From NCBI GenBank assembly GCA_964478515.1, contig CAYZIL010000039.1, positions 1-6,822 of the forward strand: a stretch of 6,822 bases of DNA. Reading direction: 5' to 3'. Numbering within the stretch: the stretch's first letter is position 1; each line of letters starts with the position of its first letter. Below are positions 1 to 5,064 of the stretch, piece after piece. This stretch comes from HGM13233 sp964478515 (GTDB taxonomy: Bacteria; Bacillota; Clostridia; Oscillospirales; Ruminococcaceae). A program made the translations under genes and the position numbers. Below the pieces are notes generated by a model, which worked only from the letters and a program-made list of their open reading frames with translations, did not search any database and was not told the origin of the DNA.

Positions 1-21
1 GGCGCTTTTTCCCTGACCACA

Positions 22-58
22 TAAAAAAGCGTCGCAAGCGATATGAAGCTTGCGACGC
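22..58 (-). terminator. Rho-independent terminator after tRNA-Gly
   Basis: An 11-bp perfect G+C-rich stem (29-39 with 48-58, 8-nt loop 40-47) is followed, reading the minus strand, by six T residues (complement of 23-28). It starts three bases past the tRNA CCA end, so it ends the single-tRNA transcript. Confidence 0.9.
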
Positions 59-60
59 CG

Positions 61-136
61 TGGAGCGGGTTACGGGACTCGGACCCGCCACCTTCTGCTT
101 GGGAAGCAGACGCTCTACCGGATGAGCTAAACCCGC
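61..136 (-). tRNA. tRNA-Gly, anticodon CCC
   Basis: This gene makes a glycine tRNA that reads the GGG codon. On the minus strand the cloverleaf is complete in 76 nt. It has a 7-bp acceptor stem (65-71 with 130-136), D-stem GCTC/GAGC with the G18G19 pair in the loop, a 5-bp anticodon stem TCTGC/GCAGA around loop TTCCCAA, a 5-nt variable region and a T-stem closed by one G-U pair. The anticodon CCC lies at 101-103. Discriminator U73 and the 3' CCA (61-63) are genome-encoded. One oddity is the T-loop, which reads TCCGAGT, so the usual U55 is C. The gene has its own promoter and terminator and is not in a tRNA cluster. Confidence 0.97.
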
Positions 137-151
137 GCTGTACCGTATTGG

Positions 152-181
152 ATTATATACCAACTTCAACCCCTCAGTCAA
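152..181 (-). promoter_or_regulatory. Housekeeping sigma promoter of tRNA-Gly
   Basis: On the minus strand a -35 TTGACT (176-181) and a consensus -10 TATAAT (152-157) are separated by 18 bp. Transcription would begin near position 145, about 9 nt before the mature tRNA 5' end at 136. This is the best-matching promoter in the window, as expected for a stable RNA gene. Confidence 0.85.
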
Positions 182-315
182 TCCTTTTCCTCCCTTAGAC
201 CGCGAATACCGTCCACGGCGGCGCGCGCGCTGAGTCCGTAAAACCTAAGGGTGAAGCCTGCTATTTCAATTGCCCGCCGCGCGAGCGCCGCCAGCGCAGC
301 ACCGCCGCCCTAAGC
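182..315. other. Intergenic stretch without a convincing gene
   Basis: This lies between the tRNA promoter and the hairpin at 316-348. It is very G+C-rich around 200-310 and includes an alternating GC run at 221-230. On the minus strand a frame of 43 sense codons stays open from just after a TAG at 310-312 to a TGA at 178-180. It has no ATG/GTG/TTG start at its head and no ribosome site. Such frames arise by chance in G+C-rich DNA. A decayed C-terminal gene fragment is possible but unproven. Confidence 0.3.
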
Positions 316-348
316 AAAAAAACGGCCGCATAGGGCTGCGGCTGTTTT
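316..348 (-). terminator. Intrinsic terminator downstream of the 181-aa gene
   Basis: A 12-bp stem with one G-U pair (319-330 with 337-348, loop 331-336) is flanked by an A-run at 316-322 and a short T-run at 345-348. Read on the minus strand the hairpin is followed by seven T residues, so it terminates minus transcripts best, presumably that of the gene ending at 500. It could work weakly on the plus strand. Confidence 0.75.
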
Positions 349-499
349 GCAAATTATAATAATTGGCGCAAACTAATATCACAACCATTATGGGAAAACA
401 GAAAAAGACAAAGAGAATGCTCACCTCTTTGAAGGGTTTTGCATGTGTGGGATTACGCTGATAATCTTCCCGACAAACAAAATTAGTAAACTTCATAGC

Positions 500-1045
500 T
501 TACCAGAGATTGTGGTTGTACGGCAAACAAACCAAATACCGATACCAGTCGCGCTGCTTGTAACCGGCGCCGTTATTATCGCTTGTCGAAGAAAATATGT
601 ATCCCTGGTAAGGAAAAATGCAACGATCTTCCTTAAGGTAAAAGTAATCCTCGCCGGAATGATAATACGCTACCGCGCTTTCTAATGCCACGCCGACCAC
701 CATGTTCTCTTTCGTGACCAATCGGATATTGTCGCGCCCGCTCATAATCGGACAAATCTTGCGCTGCAGTTCGGGATCGGGCTTTTCGGCGACAAGGCGC
801 GGGTCATTCCACTCAACCGGTTTATTATACTCAGACCAGCCATAGCATCTCATTTGCTGTGTGATGCTTTTGACGTAAGATTCTTTAATGCAGCCCCGCA
901 ACAGCCCATCATCATTATTATCGACGGAATCGCTGTCATATTCATACACCAATTTTTTTAGATGCGCTTCAAAACCATCAGGAAAGCGGATGTCTCCCAT
1001 CTTTTCGTGATACTGCGTAAGCGAAATTTGTTTCGTTTCTGCCAT
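500..1045 (-). CDS. Hypothetical protein, 181 aa, unrecognised
   Basis: I do not recognise this family. The gene looks real: the ATG is preceded by GGAGGAG at a 6-nt spacing, the frame is intact, and a terminator hairpin lies about 150 bp downstream. The product has no signal peptide or membrane segment and looks cytosolic. Residues 34-47 are strongly acidic (Asp/Asn-rich), and the middle and C-terminal parts carry many Tyr and Trp. Five cysteines are scattered (52, 67, 98, 142, 173), with a CPIMSG stretch at 98-103. The chain ends in Trp. The gene is visibly more A+T-rich than putP next to it, which would fit recent acquisition. It sits alone, on the same strand as putP but separated from it by putP's terminator, so it is probably its own transcription unit. 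The high confidence is for coding, not for function. Confidence 0.85.
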   Translation of the reverse strand: MAETKQISLTQYHEKMGDIRFPDGFEAHLKKLVYEYDSDSVDNNDDGLLRGCIKESYVKSITQQMRCYGWSEYNKPVEWNDPRLVAEKPDPELQRKICPIMSGRDNIRLVTKENMVVGVALESAVAYYHSGEDYFYLKEDRCIFPYQGYIFSSTSDNNGAGYKQRDWYRYLVCLPYNHNLW

Positions 1046-1083
1046 TATATCTCCTCCAATAATCCCGATTTCCGCTGTGTCAG

Positions 1084-1089
1084 AGTATA
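1084..1089 (-). promoter_or_regulatory. Possible -10 box for the 181-aa gene
   Basis: On the minus strand TATACT lies about 39 bp before the start codon, preceded by a T-rich stretch. The expected -35 position has no good match to TTGACA, so this is a weak or activator-dependent promoter at best. It is supported mainly because the putP terminator lies upstream and the gene needs a start of its own. Confidence 0.3.
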
Positions 1090-1161
1090 AAAATACATCT
1101 CGTTCATTCTGCTTGCCCTATGTCGAACACGCAGTAAATTTGTACGGCGCCAATCCCGAAT

Positions 1162-1199
1162 GAAAAAGCGTTTTCCCGCCGCGTGTTCGCGGCGGGAAA
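1162..1199 (-). terminator. Intrinsic terminator after putP
   Basis: A perfect 12-bp stem (1172-1183 with 1188-1199, loop 1184-1187) lies 57 bp past the putP stop. On the minus strand a run of five T (complement of 1163-1167) follows a few bases after the stem. The gap before the T-run makes it slightly atypical, but stem strength and position fit termination of putP. Confidence 0.75.
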
Positions 1200-1256
1200 G
1201 AGGATGCGCGATAATCACAAGCGCCGTGCTGGTGTGCGTCGCCGCTGCGTTGCTGC

Positions 1257-2708
1257 TTAGACGTCGGCGCTGACGCCTTTTTCAAACAGCGCTTGCACCT
1301 CGGCGGACGGCTTTTTGTCACACAGCGACACAATAACTGCCGCCGCCAGACCGGCCGCAAAGCCGGGGACTATCTCGTAAATACCGGTAGACGACAAAAA
1401 CGCCAGCCAGATTATGTCTGTCAGCGCGCCGACCACTATGCCGGCCGTCGCTCCCTTAAAGGTGAAGCGTTTCCAAAACAAGCTCAGCAATATCGCCGGG
1501 CCGAACGCGGCGCCGAAAACGCCCCAGGCGTTGGAGACCAGCGACATTATTGTGCCGCTGCCGGGGGACGCAGCTATCACCACCGCCACGGCGGAAATAG
1601 CCAGCACTACCCAGCGGCCGGCCCAGAGCATTTCCCTGTCCGAGGCCTCGTTCTTTCTGATAACCGGTTTATATATGTCGCTTGCAAAGGCCGAGGCTGA
1701 CGCCAGCAGCTGCGAGTCGGCCGTGCTCATCGCCGCGGCCAAAATTGCCGACAGCAGTATGCCGGAGATTATGCCGGGGAATATCCGCCGCACCATGGTA
1801 ATGAAAACGAGCGAGTTCGCGTCTATGGCGGTGTCAAAGCCGAGCATGAGTCTGCCCACGCAGCCCGACGCCACGGCAAACAGCAAAATGAGCAGCGTCC
1901 AGGTTATGCCGATGCGGGCGGATTTTTTCAGCTCGCGCTGCGAATTAACCGACATAAAACGGATTATAATGTGCGGCATGCCGAAATAGCCAAGGCCCCA
2001 GCCCAGGCCGGAAACAATGTCTTTCCAGTTGGCAAACATGTTCCAGTAACCGTCCGGCAGCTGGGTGAGCGTGGAACCGTCAAGCATGAACACGGCAAAA
2101 ATCGGCGCGAGCAGCAAAGCGCCGAGCATAAGCAGACCCTGAAAGAAATCCGTCCAGCAAACAGCGGAAAAGCCGCCGAGAAACGTGTAAGTTATAACTA
2201 TAAGCGCCGCTATGTACATGGCCGTGTCTGCGCTTATGCCCAAAACCGTATTGAAAAGCGTGCCGCAGGCTTTAATGCTGGACGCCGCATAAACGGTGTA
2301 GGCAAAAAGGAATATCAGCGCGCAAATAACCCGCAGTGACCGGCTGGCGCTCAAAAAGCGGTTAGTCAGGTATTGCGGAATGGTTATAGAGTCGTTGGCC
2401 ACTATGGAAAAACGGCGCAGCCGCGGCGCCTCGTAAAGCCAGCTGAGCGCGTAACCGACAGCAAGACCGATTGCAATCCAGCACTGTCCCATTCCGTACG
2501 CGTAAATTGACGCCGGCAGTCCCATCAGCACCCAGGCGCTCATATCCGACGCGCCGGCCGACAGCGCCGAAACCCACGCGCCCATGTGGCGTCCGCCGAG
2601 AAAATACTCCTTCTCGCCGCCGTTCTTAGTGCGAAAAAAGAAGAATACGCCTATTCCCAACATGAATGCCAGGTAAATAACGAACATTATTAATTCGGAT
2701 ATATTCAC
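1257..2708 (-). CDS. putP: Sodium/proline symporter PutP (SSS family)
   Basis: This inner-membrane transporter imports L-proline with Na+. The 483-residue protein is close in length to E. coli PutP (about 502) and is recognisably similar along its whole length. The N-terminal helix leads to a LGGR motif (37-40), and SAGASDMSAW at 50-59 places Asp55, Met56 and Ser57 exactly where E. coli PutP has its Na+/proline residues. The helix with SAILAAAMST (320-329) supplies Ala325, Ser328 and Thr329, matching the second half of the sodium site (Ala337/Ser340/Thr341 in E. coli). GLGWGLGYFGMPH (234-246) and YEIVPGF (444-450) are also typical. The start is GTG with AAGGGG eight bases upstream; this start aligns the N-terminus with PutP. 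The gene is divergent from the glycine-riboswitch-controlled symporter. Other SSS substrates are possible, but proline is clearly the best call. Confidence 0.93.
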   Translation of the reverse strand: MNISELIMFVIYLAFMLGIGVFFFFRTKNGGEKEYFLGGRHMGAWVSALSAGASDMSAWVLMGLPASIYAYGMGQCWIAIGLAVGYALSWLYEAPRLRRFSIVANDSITIPQYLTNRFLSASRSLRVICALIFLFAYTVYAASSIKACGTLFNTVLGISADTAMYIAALIVITYTFLGGFSAVCWTDFFQGLLMLGALLLAPIFAVFMLDGSTLTQLPDGYWNMFANWKDIVSGLGWGLGYFGMPHIIIRFMSVNSQRELKKSARIGITWTLLILLFAVASGCVGRLMLGFDTAIDANSLVFITMVRRIFPGIISGILLSAILAAAMSTADSQLLASASAFASDIYKPVIRKNEASDREMLWAGRWVVLAISAVAVVIAASPGSGTIMSLVSNAWGVFGAAFGPAILLSLFWKRFTFKGATAGIVVGALTDIIWLAFLSSTGIYEIVPGFAAGLAAAVIVSLCDKKPSAEVQALFEKGVSADV

Positions 2709-2724
2709 TGCTTTGACCCCTTTT

Positions 2725-2736
2725 GCGCTTTCGCGC
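2725..2736 (-). other. Small GNRA-type hairpin in the putP leader
   Basis: On the minus strand the leader reads GCGC-GAAA-GCGC just before the AAGGGG ribosome site. The 4-bp stem with a GAAA tetraloop would be stable for its size and may insulate the ribosome site. No regulatory role is shown. Confidence 0.4.
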
Positions 2737-2752
2737 TCTTTTATATATGGAA

Positions 2753-2781
2753 ATTATAGATAATAGTCGCAGTAAAAGCAA
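2753..2781 (-). promoter_or_regulatory. putP promoter
   Basis: On the minus strand a consensus -10 TATAAT (2753-2758) sits 17 bp from a weak -35 TTGCTT (2776-2781). The predicted start is near 2746, giving a leader of about 40 nt that contains the small GAAA hairpin and the ribosome site. The plus-strand symporter promoter uses the same TTGCTT -35 hexamer. Confidence 0.65.
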
Positions 2782-2931
2782 TGGCGCGGCACATCTTTTT
2801 TGAATTTTTTGCACCCGGACATTTCGTGCAACTTCCACTCGTGTTTTTCTTCCGAATACAATTTTCTCTAAATTTATCCTCGCTTAAGGCGAAAACACAG
2901 TTTTTATGCAAGTAGTTGTGCATTGTGCTGA

Positions 2932-2949
2932 ATTTTGCCGTGGCAAAAT
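2932..2949. promoter_or_regulatory. Perfect 8+2+8 dyad, candidate operator
   Basis: ATTTTGCC-GT-GGCAAAAT is a perfect inverted repeat whose centre is too tight for an RNA hairpin, so a dimeric DNA-binding protein is the more natural explanation. Its right edge is 24 bp upstream of the -35 of the plus-strand symporter promoter, and it lies about 150 bp upstream of the putP promoter. The regulator, if any, is unknown. Confidence 0.4.
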
Positions 2950-2973
2950 AGTCAATGTTATCAACTCTACCTG

Positions 2974-3002
2974 TTGCTTTTTGCGCACCAAAAGAATAAA
3001 AT
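2974..3002 (+). promoter_or_regulatory. Promoter of the riboswitch and AGCS symporter
   Basis: TTGCTT (2974-2979) and TAAAAT (2997-3002, 5 of 6 consensus) are spaced by 17 bp. Transcription would begin around 3009, a dozen bases before the first riboswitch helix at 3023. This is where a riboswitch promoter is expected. Confidence 0.65.
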
Positions 3003-3022
3003 AGTTAGCATAATTTCATAAA

Positions 3023-3191
3023 GCGAGTCGATGTTTACAGGAAAGCGGACTTCTTGTCCCGCCGAAGGAGTAAAACTCTCAGGCAAAAAGGACTGTAGGC
3101 GGATCGCATTCTGGAGAATCCCGCGCTCAACGCGGGTGCCGAAGGTGCAAAGCGGCTGCGGCCGCCAATCTCTCAGGCAAAAGGACAGAAT
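3023..3191 (+). ncRNA. Tandem glycine riboswitch (gcvT-type) with leader-linker kink-turn
   Basis: This cis-acting RNA senses glycine and controls the downstream symporter. Aptamer 1 spans 3036-3097, with P1 TACAG/CTGTA, P3 at 3045-3062 and the conserved CCGAAGG and CTCTCAGGCAAAAAGGAC segments. Aptamer 2 spans 3108-3191, with P1 ATTCTG/CAGAAT, GGAGA, a 6-bp P3 (CCCGCG/CGCGGG), CCGAAGG, a further GCGGC hairpin and CTCTCAGGCAAAAGGAC. The leader GCGA (3023-3026) pairs with TCGC of the linker (3104-3107). Three bulged bases (GTC, 3027-3029) and tandem G-A pairs (3030-3031 with 3102-3103) make a textbook kink-turn. Aptamer 1 is reduced: it lacks the extra hairpin and has an A-C mismatch in P2. Confidence 0.96.
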
Positions 3192-3202
3192 CAAAAATCT
3201 GC

Positions 3203-3266
3203 GCGCGGTTTACCGCGCTCGGTTTGTCTTTTTGCGAGCAGCGCCTTCGAGCGCGGCTCGTTTTTT
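3203..3266 (+). terminator. Riboswitch expression platform with intrinsic terminator
   Basis: Two local hairpins follow the aptamers: GCGCGG/CCGCGC (3203-3208 with 3213-3218, loop TTTA), then a terminator stem (3235-3239 with 3256-3260 plus 3241-3244 with 3251-3254 around one A-G mismatch) directly followed by TTTTTT (3261-3266). The terminator lies before the symporter start codon, so control is most likely by premature termination. Bases 3213-3222 can instead pair with 3247-3256, giving a candidate antiterminator. Whether glycine switches the gene on or off cannot be decided by eye. Confidence 0.85.
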
Positions 3267-3290
3267 GTTAACAGAAGAAGGGGTAACACA

Positions 3291-4775
3291 ATGGACATCC
3301 TACAAGTACTTACCAATGTCAACAGCGCTGTAAACAACTTTGTCTCGGGTTGGCCGGGACTGATTCTGCTGGTTTTCACCGGCATACTAATGACCTGCTT
3401 GAGCGGGTGCTTTCAAATATCCCATTTCGGGTATTGGATTAAGAACACCATCGGCGCCATCTTCCGCAAGGACATTTCCGGCCACACCCGCGACCGCGGC
3501 GCCATCAGTCAGTTCCAGGCGCTGTGTACGGCGCTGGCCGCAACCGTCGGCACCGGCAACATTGCCGGCGTCGCCGGCGCCATAATCGTCGGCGGACCCG
3601 GCGCCATCTTCTGGATGTGGATCATCGCCTTTTTCAGCATGATGACCAACTACTCGGAAAACGTGCTCGGCATCTTTTACCGCCGCCGCAACGACAAGGG
3701 CGAGTGGTCGGGCGGCGCTATGTACTATTTGCGCGACGGGCTCGGCGCCAAAAAAGGTTGTAAGAAGCTCGGTCTTGTGCTCGCGGCACTGTTTTCCGTG
3801 TTCTGCTTTTTGGCCTCGTTCGGCATCGGCAACATGACCCAGGTCAACACCATTGCCAGCAATATGTACACTGTTTTCAGTATTCCCACCTGGATTACCG
3901 GTATTGTTATTGCCGCCGCGACGGCGCTGGTTGTGTTGGGCGGACTCAAGCGCATCGCCGCCGTTACCGAAAAAATTGTGCCGTTCATGGTCGTGCTGTA
4001 TATGGCCGGCACCATCATTATCTGCTTGCGCCACGCCCACATGTTCGGCGCTGTCTTCACCTCAATTTTCAAAAGTGCTTTCAGCCTACGGGCGGCAGCC
4101 GGCGGCGGAATTGGCTACGGCATTAAACTGGCCGTGCTCACCGGCATGAAGCGCGGCGTCTTTTCCAACGAGGCCGGACTTGGCTCTTCCGTTATGGTGC
4201 ACTCCAATTCCAACGTAAAAGAACCCGTCGCGCAGGGCATGTGGGGCGTGTTCGAGGTCTTTGCCGACACTATAATAGTCTGCACTCTGACCGCATTTTC
4301 CGTTCTCTCCTCCGGCCTTGTCGACCTTAACACCGGCTTGATGCTTACAGACACTCCCAAAGGCGCGCTGGTCAGCCAGGTCTTTGCCAACACTTTCGGC
4401 ACGTTGGGCAGCGTTTTCGTGGCCATTGCAATTTTGCTGTTCGCCTTTTCAACCGTGCTCGGCTGGAGTCACTACGGCTCAAAGGCCTGTGAATACCTTT
4501 TGGGCACTAAGGCGACTGTAGTCTATAGAATAATATTCGTAGTGGCCGTTTTCTTCGGCGCCATAATGAGCGACAACCTCGCGTGGAAAATTGCCGACAC
4601 GCTCAACGGTCTAATGGCGATGCCCAACCTTATCGGCGTAATTTCACTCAGCCCGATAGTGATGAAGATTACCCGCAACTATACGGCGCGCTACATGAAT
4701 AGCAGCACGGAAAAGCCGCTGCTTTCGGCGTTTGCCGACGTGCAAGCGGCGCAGGAGGCAGCGCAGGAAAATTAG
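3291..4775 (+). CDS. Na+:alanine/glycine symporter, AGCS family (probable glycine importer)
   Basis: This 494-residue inner-membrane protein, usual length for the AGCS (AlsT/DagA) family, imports a small neutral amino acid with sodium. Family hallmarks are clear: GTGNIAGVAGAI (87-98), the GGPGAIFWMW signature (101-110), the GVFSNEAGLGSS loop (289-300), the helix around EVFADTIIVCT (322-332) and GWSHYG (391-396). About ten hydrophobic segments span the chain, and the last twenty or so residues are a hydrophilic Ala/Gln/Glu tail. ATG is preceded by AAGGGG at seven bases. The family takes alanine, glycine or D-alanine; the glycine riboswitch in the leader argues for glycine. It is transcribed alone, divergent from putP, and ends in a strong terminator 22 bp past its stop. 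Confidence 0.94.
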   Translation: MDILQVLTNVNSAVNNFVSGWPGLILLVFTGILMTCLSGCFQISHFGYWIKNTIGAIFRKDISGHTRDRGAISQFQALCTALAATVGTGNIAGVAGAIIVGGPGAIFWMWIIAFFSMMTNYSENVLGIFYRRRNDKGEWSGGAMYYLRDGLGAKKGCKKLGLVLAALFSVFCFLASFGIGNMTQVNTIASNMYTVFSIPTWITGIVIAAATALVVLGGLKRIAAVTEKIVPFMVVLYMAGTIIICLRHAHMFGAVFTSIFKSAFSLRAAAGGGIGYGIKLAVLTGMKRGVFSNEAGLGSSVMVHSNSNVKEPVAQGMWGVFEVFADTIIVCTLTAFSVLSSGLVDLNTGLMLTDTPKGALVSQVFANTFGTLGSVFVAIAILLFAFSTVLGWSHYGSKACEYLLGTKATVVYRIIFVVAVFFGAIMSDNLAWKIADTLNGLMAMPNLIGVISLSPIVMKITRNYTARYMNSSTEKPLLSAFADVQAAQEAAQEN

Positions 4776-4797
4776 TCTGCTTCCGCTCAGCTTTACA

Positions 4798-4833
4798 AAA
4801 GCCCGCTCACAGCGTTTGCTGTGAGCGGGCTTT
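4798..4833 (+). terminator. Strong hairpin terminator shared by convergent genes
   Basis: A 16-bp perfect stem (4798-4813 with 4818-4833) with loop GTTT lies 22 bp after the symporter stop. The stem ends in AAA/TTT and an AAAA run precedes it, so on the minus strand the hairpin ends in TTTT. It probably ends both the symporter transcript and the convergent alcohol dehydrogenase transcript, for which I see no closer terminator. Confidence 0.85.
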
Positions 4834-5064
4834 ATGCTAATTTCTCTTTTGCATTTAGTCGTCGCTCGCGGATGTGAATAAGCGAGCGTAAGAGCACCGG
4901 CAACGAAAATTAGCCTCGCGCTTAGTATGCAGCTCTCTTTTACTAATTTTGCCTAAGCTCGTTTGCCGCTGCCAGGTGCGTCTTCGGCTGCCGCCGTACT
5001 CGGCCTGACGGTCTGCGCATACCGTAACGTTCAAGCGCGGTTATAGTTCGATTGCCGCAAAAAG
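4834..5064. other. Convergent intergenic region with small repeats
   Basis: I see no credible gene here. It contains a 7-bp hairpin (4863-4869 with 4882-4888, 12-nt loop), an 8-bp inverted repeat AAAATTAG/CTAATTTT (4906-4913 with 4943-4950) and two copies of TCTCTTTT (4843-4850 and 4934-4941), each next to a CTAATTT. On the minus strand it would be the 3' untranslated tail of the alcohol dehydrogenase mRNA. Confidence 0.45.

Noticed and set aside
3..31. Pairing of CGCTTTTT (3-10) with AAAAAGCG (24-31), which overlaps the tRNA terminator T-run and could be read as an antiterminator
   Set aside because: On the minus strand the second arm would be transcribed only after the terminator has acted, so it cannot compete in time. 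It may belong to a neighbouring unit beyond the window edge.
266..496. Minus-strand open frame of 76 codons just after the 181-aa gene, with a hydrophobic segment
   Set aside because: Its start has no convincing ribosome site, and the frame runs straight through the terminator hairpin at 316-348 and ends in low-complexity Gly/Ala/Arg coding. A tiny membrane peptide is not excluded, but nothing supports it.
1414..1989. Plus-strand open frame of 191 codons inside putP
   Set aside because: It is antisense to a full-length PutP with all key residues, and its composition is typical of shadow frames.
3387..4040. Long minus-strand open frame opposite the AGCS symporter gene
   Set aside because: It is antisense to a clear family member, rich in Gly/Ala/Asp/His as expected from reading G+C-rich DNA backwards, and has no start signal.
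4951..5030. Minus-strand 25-codon ATG frame in the convergent spacer
   Set aside because: It has no ribosome site, is very short and Arg-rich, and sits in a region expected to be untranslated 3' sequence.
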